From NCBI RefSeq assembly GCF_013090115.1, contig NZ_JABFNN010000039.1:434001-498000 (forward strand): a stretch of DNA of 64,000 nt, given 5' to 3'. Positions 55,430 to 63,713 of the stretch are shown here, in pieces (position 1 is the stretch's first letter; every line of letters begins with the position of its first letter). This DNA comes from Flagellimonas amphidinii. GTDB taxonomy: Bacteria; Bacteroidota; Bacteroidia; Flavobacteriales; Flavobacteriaceae. The notes under the pieces are model-generated. The model searched no databases. It saw only the letters and a program-made list of their open reading frames with translations, and was not told the origin of the DNA. The translations under genes were made by a program, and so were the position numbers.

Positions 55430-56803
55430 TTAGTTTTTAATTTTAGAGGTCATCCAATCAATACTTTCTTTAGCTAGCTCGCTACTGTAGTTATCTCGTG
55501 CATGACTCATGTAAGAACCATTGCCCAAGATTTCCACATTGTGTTGCATAGAACTAAAATTTACGAAACCGTGGTCTGCATTCTTAATGAGTTTAAAATC
55601 ACCTTTACCACCATTTTGGTTAACTATTTCTGCGATGCGTTGTGCGCCTTTAGGGCTAATGGCCTGAATATCAAATTCACCATGCATGGCGAAAACGTTG
55701 GTGTTAACTTTAGACCAAGCTTTTGGAATATCGATATCGGCCAAGTTTTGCCAAAAATCGAAATGACGCCCAATGTATTGGTTCTGTTTAAAGTTGAGTT
55801 CGTTAGCGCTAAAAAAATCTGCATAAGCCTTGTTAGCCAATATTTCTTCTCCTGAAAGTTTATTAATCAAGAAGTCTATGTTAAACTTCAAATTAACCTT
55901 GTTGTCTTCTTTTATTTGTGTATCAGACACTCCAAAATGTTTTGGTTGGATAGTATATAGATCTACCATATAATCATACCAATTTTGCGCAATGCTTCCG
56001 TAGGTCAAAATACCACGTGGTGTTTTCATTTCGTTTAAAAGCGGTGCAATGACACCACCCATAGAATGCCCAAACATAAAGATGTTTTCAACATCAACTG
56101 AATCTTGCTTTAATAAGTCTTTATAACCTTCTGTAAAGGCCTTAAGTTCTTCGTTGAAACTTATTTGTGTACAATGCTTGTTGCTCTGACTATCGCCAAC
56201 TCCAGGTTTTTCTACTCGATAGACTGCAAATCCAGCATCAACCCAATCTTTCATCAGTTTTTTCATTGGATTATCATTCGAAACTGTTTCAACAGAACCA
56301 CAAGTGTAGCCCTGTAAGAAATAAATCACAGGTGCATTTTGAACTTGCTTAGGCGTAACTAAAATGCTTCGCAACATATTACCTTCATAAACCACTTCAC
56401 CATAGGTCACATTCCCATTTTCAAAAGCTTCGATAGGCCTGCCTAGCAAAGCCGTTGATTTTATTTCCTTTTTATTGTTTGAATAAAATTCAGCTTCGAT
56501 GGTATCGCCTTCATAAAGCTGACTAGTAATAGCCAAAACATCTTGAATTGTACTAACAGATGTACCATTTAATTTTGTTAGTACGTCACCTTGCTTTACT
56601 CCTAAACTCGAGAATGTTGTATTTGGCATTACCGTAGTGATATAAGCACCCGAGTTTGTATTTAAGTTGTATTGTTCAGTAATGCTGTCGTTTAAGGTTT
56701 GCATCATAATCCCTAATAATCCTTTTCGTTTTAGGGTTTGTGCTTCTAAACTATTTTGTGCCAATAACAGTATAATTATTAGACTTATGTATCTTGTTTT
56801 CAT
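55430..56803 (-). CDS. PDZ-domain alpha/beta-hydrolase
   Basis: 457 residues with a signal peptide (LLAQNSLEAQ). A PDZ-like domain at about 40-110 (GAYITTVMPNTTFSSLGVKQ, then GDVLTKLNGTSVST) is followed by an alpha/beta-hydrolase domain: FGHSMGGVIAPLL is the nucleophile elbow, and HGEFDIQA and NADHGFVNF give Asp and His. PDZ plus hydrolase suggests a secreted esterase that docks to peptide tails. The stop lies 4 bp before the trypsin-like gene. Confidence 0.87.
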   Translation of the reverse strand: MKTRYISLIIILLLAQNSLEAQTLKRKGLLGIMMQTLNDSITEQYNLNTNSGAYITTVMPNTTFSSLGVKQGDVLTKLNGTSVSTIQDVLAITSQLYEGDTIEAEFYSNNKKEIKSTALLGRPIEAFENGNVTYGEVVYEGNMLRSILVTPKQVQNAPVIYFLQGYTCGSVETVSNDNPMKKLMKDWVDAGFAVYRVEKPGVGDSQSNKHCTQISFNEELKAFTEGYKDLLKQDSVDVENIFMFGHSMGGVIAPLLNEMKTPRGILTYGSIAQNWYDYMVDLYTIQPKHFGVSDTQIKEDNKVNLKFNIDFLINKLSGEEILANKAYADFFSANELNFKQNQYIGRHFDFWQNLADIDIPKAWSKVNTNVFAMHGEFDIQAISPKGAQRIAEIVNQNGGKGDFKLIKNADHGFVNFSSMQHNVEILGNGSYMSHARDNYSSELAKESIDWMTSKIKN

Positions 56804-56924
56804 CTTTTACTTTAGTTTTATTAAATCTTAAAAAATGGTAAAATCAGGAACAACGCACACTATTAAATGAAAAACCATCAACCTTCTATATTAGTCACTC
56901 CCGATTTAATTTTTAACGACTATT

Positions 56925-58025
56925 TTAGTTTCCGGGTAGTTTGTATGTTCCGGTTTCAATCTCTTTTATAATTTCGTTCAATCTGGATTGAAATTGTTCT
57001 GGTGCTGTTTTTAGTGCCTTTTTGACACCTTTTAATGCTGCTTTCTTATTGTTCAAAAAATATTGGCTTAGACCTCTATTCAACTCCAAAAACCATGTAT
57101 CAGGGTTTGATTTAAGTGAAATGTTGCAGTAATCTAATGCATCCAGATATAAACCATTTTGAAGTAAAAACCTACTAAAACCATTTGCCTCATATACAGT
57201 GGCATTCATTTCCTTTACTTCTGCAATGGCAGTTTTAGCTTCTTCAGTTTTATTTAGCTTTGTTAACAATCTGATCTTAGTTGACATATTCGTTAAATTC
57301 ATATCAGCTGCAAAACCGCCATATCCGCCATCTATGGAACGGTTTGCCCATTGTAAAGCTTCTTCTAAGTTGGTATTGTGATTTAAACACCATAAAGCAG
57401 CATCGTTCCATGCTTGCCAATGGTAAGTATTAATACCTCGTAGTTCACTTCTAAAACTTTCTACAACAGTTGTATTTAAATCAACTTCTACTTTAAATGG
57501 AATTCGTTTTTCGCCCCATTCTAATCCAATAACCAATGAGTTTTCGGTTCTGTTTAAGAATTCATAGTCTAGCTGTTCTGACTTTGCGCAAGGCTCAGGA
57601 TTTACAGTTACTTTTAAGCTTACATCCTTCTCTATATCTAAGTAATAACTTCCCCATTGATCGTGATTATGAGCAAATAATAAAGTAAATGTGTCATTTT
57701 CAGGAATAATATGAAACCCATAAATACCTGCTTTTAGTGGTTGTCCTTCAACTAGCACATCAGTTGTAAATTCTATAGTTGTACCCATATTGGCTCCAGC
57801 TCTCCAAGCTATAGGATTTCCGTTCTGTGGTATAATATTAGGATTGTTCCAAACATCCCTTTTACGTAATGCAGGACTTCCATAATCTATTGTAATCTCG
57901 GTTATCCCTAACTTTTGGGTTTCTTGAACCCTTGGACTCCCTTGCGGCTTATTTAATGTGTGAAATTGTGCCGTTAAATTCTGAATTAAAAATGCTGCAA
58001 ATAGTACAACTATGAACTTTTTCAT
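56925..58025 (-). CDS. DUF2911-family exported protein with TPR-like tail
   Basis: 366 residues with signal peptide (LIQNLTAQ). DUF2911 blocks: ITIDYGSPALRKRDVWN, IAWRAGANMGTTIEFTTD, AGIYGFHIIPENDTFTLLF and HNHDQWGSYY. The C-terminal third has repeat helices (ALQWANRSIDGGYGGFAADM; YCNISLKSNPDTWFLELNRG) like TPR. The domain's function is unknown. Confidence 0.88.
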   Translation of the reverse strand: MKKFIVVLFAAFLIQNLTAQFHTLNKPQGSPRVQETQKLGITEITIDYGSPALRKRDVWNNPNIIPQNGNPIAWRAGANMGTTIEFTTDVLVEGQPLKAGIYGFHIIPENDTFTLLFAHNHDQWGSYYLDIEKDVSLKVTVNPEPCAKSEQLDYEFLNRTENSLVIGLEWGEKRIPFKVEVDLNTTVVESFRSELRGINTYHWQAWNDAALWCLNHNTNLEEALQWANRSIDGGYGGFAADMNLTNMSTKIRLLTKLNKTEEAKTAIAEVKEMNATVYEANGFSRFLLQNGLYLDALDYCNISLKSNPDTWFLELNRGLSQYFLNNKKAALKGVKKALKTAPEQFQSRLNEIIKEIETGTYKLPGN

Positions 58026-58222
58026 TTCTTTTGTGCATTTAACTTTATCTATAATTGATTTTAAAGGTATTTATGAAGAGTCTTTTTAGGTAAAACGAAA
58101 TAAAAATTCTGGGGCAAACATACTTTTTAGAACAAGTTGTGTCGTCCAAATTCCTGTAAATACGGAAATCAGTACCTTATTTTAAGAGTGATTTAACAAA
58201 AGAGGTCTAGTAAACTAAGGGT

Positions 58223-59311
58223 TTACCCATATAGGGAAGTGATGTGATTTTTTCTGTAGGCCGATGGGGTTTGTCCTTCGATTTTTTTAAAGACCGCATT
58301 AAAAACCGACTTGCTATTAAAACCAGATTCGTATAAGATAGTTAAAATCGTCATGTCTTCATTACCATTTTTTAAAAGCATTTTGGCTTCTTCAATACGG
58401 TAAAAATTAATAAAGTCGTAGAAATTACCCTTGTAAAATGTGTTTATGAGAATAGAGATATTTCGGGCAGATTCACCCAAAGCTTCAGATAAATCGCTAA
58501 TCTTTAAGTCCGCTTTCTTATATAGTTTTTGCTCCACAACCAAATCACAAAGCTCGTCGTAAACCACTTTGTTTATTTTAGGATTGGTGGTTTCCTTACG
58601 CAATTTCACGGTTAGGTTATTGTAAAAGAATTCTGGATTGTTTAATAGATGAAATAAGATAATATTAGATAATACCAACAACAACAAAATACCAATAAAA
58701 GTAAAGGTTGTGGCTAGCTCAGGTGAATTTGTAATGAGCGAGCTTATTAAAAAAAACAGCCAAATCACGAAAAAAAGAATAAGGGTTTGTTTCAGCCATT
58801 TGGCAATTTTTTTAAACCTTAAATTTTCGCTTTTATGTCTATATACTAACCAAAAAGAGGTAAGTGTATAAACTATTACTTGTATGAAATATAGTTTGTC
58901 AAAAGAATTTCTTATCCACAAAACATTTGATGTAAAAATGCTATCTTTTTTAATAAGAAGCATAGAAACAAGTAAAATATTCAATACTAAAAATATTATA
59001 AAAGCAATAAAATGTGCCCAATATTTTTTAATAGAAATATTCCCTTTAATAATACTTATAGTGAATAAAAAGAGAATAGGTGCATAAAAAAATAGAAAAG
59101 AGTTCAGTACTATCCCTATATAAAAAATGTAATTGTTTTCTGGAAAAATAGATTTAGTAATAATCAAATTACTGACCATGGTTATTCCTTTTCCTAATAA
59201 AAAAAATGAAAAAACATAAACGGCAATATCCAACCTCTTTTTATGATACCATATAAGGATCGCAAAAAGTAAAAAATTAAAGGTCGCTATACCTTGTATA
59301 AATTCTATAAC
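58223..59311 (-). CDS. Membrane-anchored AraC-family regulator with damaged 5' end
   Basis: The frame is open from 59311, about 362 codons, but the first good start codons are TTG at 59233 and ATG at 59179. Between 59311 and 59233 it reads an extra hydrophobic helix (IEFIQGIATFNFLLFAILIW, then YHKKR) that resembles the first helix of 7-TM AraC proteins, with no ATG, GTG or TTG before it. The rest has six helices and a C-terminal AraC domain (LKISDLSEALGESARNISIL; GFNSKSVFNAVFKKIEGQTP). A 46-bp-offset direct repeat lies exactly at the break. The true start may be lost, or a non-standard ATA used. Confidence 0.75.
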   Translation of the reverse strand, partial: VIEFIQGIATFNFLLFAILIWYHKKRLDIAVYVFSFFLLGKGITMVSNLIITKSIFPENNYIFYIGIVLNSFLFFYAPILFLFTISIIKGNISIKKYWAHFIAFIIFLVLNILLVSMLLIKKDSIFTSNVLWIRNSFDKLYFIQVIVYTLTSFWLVYRHKSENLRFKKIAKWLKQTLILFFVIWLFFLISSLITNSPELATTFTFIGILLLLVLSNIILFHLLNNPEFFYNNLTVKLRKETTNPKINKVVYDELCDLVVEQKLYKKADLKISDLSEALGESARNISILINTFYKGNFYDFINFYRIEEAKMLLKNGNEDMTILTILYESGFNSKSVFNAVFKKIEGQTPSAYRKNHITSLYG

Positions 59312-59365
59312 TTAAAAAATTATAACATTTAAGAGGTAAATATCGGAATTCTATAACTTAAAAAA
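59301..59365. repeat. 19-bp direct repeat at the start of the AraC gene
   Basis: AATTCTATAACTTAAAAAA occurs at 59301-59319 and 59347-59365, 46 bp apart. It suggests a small duplication at the 5' end of the AraC gene. Confidence 0.75.
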
Positions 59366-60172
59366 CTTATTTTATTAATCGTAAATAATCTATATTAAAG
59401 ACTAGAATATAGGCTAAGTAAGTATTAAGTTATTTTGACTAAACTAAATAGTCAAAGAATAGTAATCTAGTTCTTAGTTTTTTTACTTTTAATAAATTAT
59501 TTATAAGTAAATTGAAACTTATTCAGAATAAATTAATATACGCATTTCTTACCATTATATATCTTATAATCGTTAATTCATTATTTTGAAATTGAGTATT
59601 AAAAATTTCCATCTAATGCGTTAAAAAGTAAAATTTATTTAATTTTTTTATTGGAAATTGTATAATTGCCCACCGTAAAGACAAATTAAATTTGTTTTTA
59701 AATAGTTCTTTTTGAGTTTAGTGTACAATTTGGTGAACATATATAATTAAAGTTTTTTAAACGACTAATATATAATGGGTTAGGGAATTATAGTGAATCC
59801 TGCCGCACCTCAAACCCCGGAAGCAAATACTCCAACTACCTTTGTTGATGTGATTCGGAATAAGTTCGTTTCAAAATAGTCAAGTTATGGAACTGACACA
59901 CGGACAATTTTGATGTAAACCAAAAAAAAGAATATCATGGTAGAAGTCTTACTGCCAATATCAAAAAAAGCCACTTATTCAAGTGCTTTTTTGTTGATTA
60001 ATCCATCAATCATCTAAAGAAATAGTTTCTTAGCTAAGTTTAATCCCTTTTCGTCTTAGTCCTGCAAAACCAACGATTTATTGAACCTCTGAATAAATGT
60101 TTCTCCATATTACTTTTGATTTGTAACAAAAAGATAGTAAAAAGTATAGAGTTGTTAAAGTAAAGTTAAAGT
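59366..60172. other. AT-rich non-coding stretch at right end of element B
   Basis: About 800 bp without a supported gene. The first 400 bp are very AT-rich. Two items stand out: a 28-codon frame at 59793-59879 (NPAAPQTPEANTPTTF) of higher GC, and a terminator-like hairpin at 59963-59993 (AAAGCCACTT-ATTC-AAGTGCTTTT). Decayed genes are likely. Confidence 0.55.
59963..59993. terminator. Terminator-like hairpin in the right end of element B
   Basis: CACTT (ATTC) AAGTG stem extended by AGC/GCT, flanked by A7 and T6, so it could work on both strands. No gene with a clear end is next to it. Confidence 0.6.
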
Positions 60173-60191
60173 GGTGTCCTTTTCGGTGTCA
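60173..60191. promoter_or_regulatory. Element B right arm-type repeats
   Basis: GGTGTCC (60173-60179) and GGTGTCA (60185-60191), again with a 12-bp period. The second ends 60 bp before the position equivalent to the start of the core at 60251. Confidence 0.65.
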
Positions 60192-60251
60192 CCAAATTTT
60201 TGACCCGCTAAAAAGGCCTAAAAACAGTGGATTCGTGCAATTTGAAAAAGA

Positions 60252-60265
60252 CCCTCTTCCTCCGC
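60252..60265. repeat. att core copy 3 (distal end of element B)
   Basis: CCCTCTTCCTCCGC, identical to the last 13 bases of the tRNA plus the next C. It is directly followed by the ancestral terminator. Confidence 0.85.
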
Positions 60266-60266
60266 A

Positions 60267-60305
60267 AAAATAAACCCGCAACCCAGTTGTGGGTTTATTG
60301 TTTTT
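60267..60305 (+). terminator. Ancestral tRNA-Ser terminator, displaced
   Basis: AATAAACCCGCAAC (60269-60282) can fold with GTTGTGGGTTTATT (60286-60299), then TTTTT. Its position right after core copy 3 indicates that it followed the tRNA before the elements inserted. It may also serve the minus-strand gene ending at 60332. Confidence 0.8.
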
Positions 60306-60331
60306 AGTTAGTTGACTGAATTTCTCTTCCA

Positions 60332-61594
60332 TCAAAAATATTGACCTATTCCAAATACGAACCCCTTTGAACTATCACTGGTTATACCATATCCATAATC
60401 TATTCTGAATATTGCGTTGAAAATATGTTTATGGATAAGCCGTATACCAACTCCAGGATATACCCTCAAGTTTTGATTATCTCCAAAATCACTGAAATTA
60501 CCTCCTGGATTGCGCCAACTGCCTCCATCGACAAAAAAGTTGCCTTGAACTACTAACCATTTTTCATCCAAAAGTGTGTGTCTATACTCCGTATTAAGGA
60601 CAATAGCTGCCGTTCCACGGTCTATAGTGTTTCCTACTCCACGAATATTCAAGTTGTTATCTACTGCAAATGGGGCAAATGGTGTGTCCAAATTACTGGA
60701 AAGCCCTAAACGTAGTCTGTTCGCCCAGTTCCCCTTTTTTCCGATCCTCTTAAAGAAAATGAAATCGTTAAACCCAATTATAAATTTGGGAAGCCGTTGT
60801 TCATCCACACTGTGCACATATTGCACATTAAGTGTACTCTTAAAACCTGATAGGTATTGATAATTATATTGTATGGCATCGTAGCTATAGATAAGTTTAT
60901 ATAAATATTTATCTACTTTAAAGGACTGAGGAACATCAGAAGCGGTGCTGCCAAAAAGATATTGATAATCTTCAGTAAAAATGTTAAATCCCAACTCTAA
61001 GTTGTGCCTTAATCCAAATTGATACAACCCCAATAACTCGAAAGATTCATTGTTGTACCGATAATCAGCAGTCCCATCATCTAAAAAAACAGGTTCTTGT
61101 GTGGTCAGATTTTGATAACTGAAGGCTACTCCAAACCTTCTCCCAAAGAGATAAGGAGCTCTTACATGAAACGAATAGGAATCAAAAACATCTTTTTGAT
61201 AAAAGCCCCCCAAAATGATGTTGTTCCCCATTGCATTGAATTCCTGTAACCCAAGCCTAAAGGCAAACTCATCATTATTTGTAGTATATATGCTGGCAAA
61301 GGGGATCAAGGTAAAATTTTCTTCTATACCATAAACCACATTGTATGCTTCTTCCTTTTCGGTTGGGGAAACCTGAAAATAGGCATGTGCCACTGAGGGC
61401 AGTCGTTTCAATCGGTATATATCCTGCTCTATCAATGATGAGTCCAACTCCATACCTTCCCTCAAGTGGATAATTTTTTCTATAAATGCTTTCCTAGTGC
61501 GCTTGTTCCCCTGGATATGTACATTGGACACCCATTGACTCTGGGTCGTTAATGGAAGTAGAAACAGAAAGACAAAAGAAATTATAATTCTCAT
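60332..61594 (-). CDS. BamA/TamA-like outer-membrane protein with one POTRA domain
   Basis: 420 residues with signal peptide (LTTQSQ). One POTRA-like repeat at about 20-90 (NVHIQGNKRTRKAFIEKIIH, LRLKRLPSVAHAYF-type pattern), then a 16-strand beta-barrel-like region ending IDYGYGITSDSSKGFVFGIGQYF. The short form with a single POTRA is common in Bacteroidota; function could be protein or lipid insertion, not known. The gene is backbone, just outside element B. Confidence 0.87.
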   Translation of the reverse strand: MRIIISFVFLFLLPLTTQSQWVSNVHIQGNKRTRKAFIEKIIHLREGMELDSSLIEQDIYRLKRLPSVAHAYFQVSPTEKEEAYNVVYGIEENFTLIPFASIYTTNNDEFAFRLGLQEFNAMGNNIILGGFYQKDVFDSYSFHVRAPYLFGRRFGVAFSYQNLTTQEPVFLDDGTADYRYNNESFELLGLYQFGLRHNLELGFNIFTEDYQYLFGSTASDVPQSFKVDKYLYKLIYSYDAIQYNYQYLSGFKSTLNVQYVHSVDEQRLPKFIIGFNDFIFFKRIGKKGNWANRLRLGLSSNLDTPFAPFAVDNNLNIRGVGNTIDRGTAAIVLNTEYRHTLLDEKWLVVQGNFFVDGGSWRNPGGNFSDFGDNQNLRVYPGVGIRLIHKHIFNAIFRIDYGYGITSDSSKGFVFGIGQYF

Positions 61595-61732
61595 AATGTT
61601 TTTATGTTTGCTGTCAAATTATTTGATACTTCCAATAACACTTATTTATCAACTCCTTAAATCAATATAATGTTCAAAACCCCTACCCAAATTGGGCAGA
61701 GGTTTTTATAAAAGAATAACAAAAAGTCTTGG

Positions 61733-62617
61733 CTACAAAATTGCACGCAATCCTATATTAAATGTTTCCCCTAGGCCTGTATTGTTGCCGCGAACAAAAT
61801 TTGTATACAAAACCTCTAAGTTCAATGCCTGTGTAAGCTGATATTTTAAACCTCCTCCCAGTGCCGTAAAGTCTTGTTCAAAATCGTTCCCGAGGTCAAT
61901 TCTTTGGGAGTGTTGTGCCAAAGCCAAAATCGTGAACTTGGAGCTTGGAAAATAGCTAAGGAATACTCCGGGAGTCAAGTTTAAACTATTGTTTGCAAAA
62001 CTTTCTTCTTTGTCCCCAAAATTCAATTCAGAGTTTAGTTCTGTGAACAACTGCCATTTCCCGCTGCTGAAAGTATGGTCATAAAAAAAGCGGTTTTGCC
62101 ATGTAAACCCCTTTTGGTCCAAAAACACCCCATCTTCCGTTTCATTATCCACTAAGGGAATAAATAAGGAACTCTGGATTGAAAAATTACTGAGCGATGC
62201 CACTGGAACAAATTTAACCGATGGGGCAATCGAGGTGAGTCCTGACCGTGCAGTTCCTGTTTCACCGTCAAATTGGAAAACATCCAAAGCATCTCTCCCA
62301 CCTACAACATTGGAACGGAATTCTAAAATAGTTCCTATGTTCCACCTTTTATTGTTGCCAATACCTGTATATACTTCCAAAGTTGAAGTAAAAAATGTTT
62401 GCCTAGGCTCCTTCCCTTCCGTAAAGGTACTTTCTGTCTGAGTGTACAAATTGTTGAACCATTTGATATCCCATTGTCCTTTTCCTATTAATTTCGATGG
62501 GGTATACTGCTGTATATTACTGGTCTGTTGTACAGTGGTAGTATCATCTTGTGAAAACCCGATATAAAATGTCGATAAAATTAAGGTCATTGACATTAGA
62601 GCTCTGTTCTTTTTCAT
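61733..62617 (-). CDS. Outer-membrane beta-barrel protein of unknown function
   Basis: 294 residues with signal peptide (TFYIGFSQ). Alternating hydrophobic strands and aromatic turns run to the terminal FNIGLRAIL, typical of a barrel. It has no TonB box or plug. Located between DUF547 and the BamA-like gene; the DUF547 gene is 27 bp upstream, so they are co-transcribed. Confidence 0.78.
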   Translation of the reverse strand: MKKNRALMSMTLILSTFYIGFSQDDTTTVQQTSNIQQYTPSKLIGKGQWDIKWFNNLYTQTESTFTEGKEPRQTFFTSTLEVYTGIGNNKRWNIGTILEFRSNVVGGRDALDVFQFDGETGTARSGLTSIAPSVKFVPVASLSNFSIQSSLFIPLVDNETEDGVFLDQKGFTWQNRFFYDHTFSSGKWQLFTELNSELNFGDKEESFANNSLNLTPGVFLSYFPSSKFTILALAQHSQRIDLGNDFEQDFTALGGGLKYQLTQALNLEVLYTNFVRGNNTGLGETFNIGLRAIL

Positions 62618-62644
62618 GTATAGCTTTTTTTAATTAGATTGTTT

Positions 62645-63367
62645 TTATTTGATTTCGTTAAGTGACCAATCATAAGGGTAATGAAACACCTTTAGGCCTG
62701 TATCTATTTTGTTGGTTCTATATTGATTGACATATTCCACCAAACTTTTCCCTTCATGGATAAAATCTTTCTTATACCATTCAAAAATTTGTGAGAGTCC
62801 GACTTTTTTGCCTTTAATCCTCACAAAATCAGGGTTATTGAGAGACAATTCTGTCTGTCTTTGCAGCTGCGATTCTAGTGTGTTGGGCAAATACGCTCCG
62901 TTTATAATTGGCGGACATCCCAAACCCGCACATACCAGCACAAAATGAAATCGTGATTCATCAGGAAAGTTTTTCCGCAATAACTCATTTTCGATTGCAT
63001 TTAGCGTAATATTGTGTCCACCAACCGCATATTTGACCTTGTCAAAAAAGCCTGGGACATCTAAAGGAGATTTTACCGGATAATTGTCTACGATTCCTTT
63101 GATGACAAGTAAATTATAGACGTTAATCCAAAAAGCTTGATAGCGCATGGCATCTTGCTTTGGTATAGTTAGGCCATTGGCCAAATCTATCAATTCAAGT
63201 AGATTTTTTGGGAATGATTTTATGGCCGCGTAGTCCACCCTCCCCTCTTTCACATATTCTCGAAAGAGATCATCGGTTTTAGAAAAAAACTCAGAAGTAT
63301 TTTGAGCAAAGGCATTGACCCCTAATAACACCACCAGTGTTACTAGTATTATTTTTTTCAAATACAT
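62645..63367 (-). CDS. DUF547 exported protein
   Basis: 240 residues with signal peptide (GVNAFAQ). DUF547 motifs: RYQAFWINVYNLLVIKG, HFVLVCAGLGCPPIING, and the C-terminal VFHYPYDWSLNE. The conserved Trp-Asn and Cys-x5-Cys parts resemble a hydrolase-like core, but the domain has no established activity. Outer or periplasmic location by signal. Confidence 0.88.
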   Translation of the reverse strand: MYLKKIILVTLVVLLGVNAFAQNTSEFFSKTDDLFREYVKEGRVDYAAIKSFPKNLLELIDLANGLTIPKQDAMRYQAFWINVYNLLVIKGIVDNYPVKSPLDVPGFFDKVKYAVGGHNITLNAIENELLRKNFPDESRFHFVLVCAGLGCPPIINGAYLPNTLESQLQRQTELSLNNPDFVRIKGKKVGLSQIFEWYKKDFIHEGKSLVEYVNQYRTNKIDTGLKVFHYPYDWSLNEIK

Positions 63368-63713
63368 AATTTAATTTTCTCTTAAATAGCAATGCTCTCT
63401 TTGTCGAACCTTAAAATCTTCCCATACAACCTTCTTTGTATTTTATGATTTTTTTAAGAATTGAAAAAAGCATGATCTTCGGATTTCCACCATATCAGCA
63501 GACACCCTTTGCGTCATTGGGAAGTCAAGAGAAATATACTTTTCAGAAAATATTTGATAATCAGGTTATTGGCACTTTTATGTGCTTAATGGTAGACTTA
63601 AAGAAAAGAGGGTATATTATCAATTGAATACAAAAAACAAGTATACCGTAATTAGTATACCTATTGAAGAAATTCAATAACACCTTTTTGCAGCATGTTT
63701 GTAATGTTAACCG
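63368..63713. other. Intergenic region without a clear gene
   Basis: About 346 bp. A 63-codon plus-strand frame (63436-63627) is open, but it has no family, no ribosome-site or promoter sign and odd composition, so I do not call it. GTATAC repeats at 63641 and 63655. Confidence 0.5.

Larger units (their letters stand above)
45654..60265. mobile_element. Element B: degraded element in the same tRNA-Ser site
   Basis: About 14.6 kb between the core copies at 45654 and 60252-60265. At its left end, in the same order as element A, lie a terminator stem, paired repeats, and an integrase gene that now lacks its catalytic part. There is no relaxase or transfer gene. Cargo genes are nearly all minus-strand and encode exported hydrolases. 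It may move only with help from element A or be fixed. It is distal from the tRNA and decayed, consistent with the earlier insertion. Confidence 0.8.

Noticed and set aside
59793..59879. 28-codon frame (NPAAPQTPEANTPTTF) in the AT-rich end of element B
   Set aside because: Short, GTG start, no ribosome-site or family evidence; perhaps a decayed fragment.
60252..60305. A third integrated element beyond copy 3
   Set aside because: Copy 3 is followed directly by the displaced tRNA terminator and then backbone genes; there is no integrase or arm site to the right.
63436..63627. 63-codon plus-strand frame
   Set aside because: No family, signal peptide, upstream promoter or neighbour support; probably chance.
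63641..63660. GTATAC pair as an operator
   Set aside because: A short palindrome in AT-rich DNA with no adjacent regulator or gene start.
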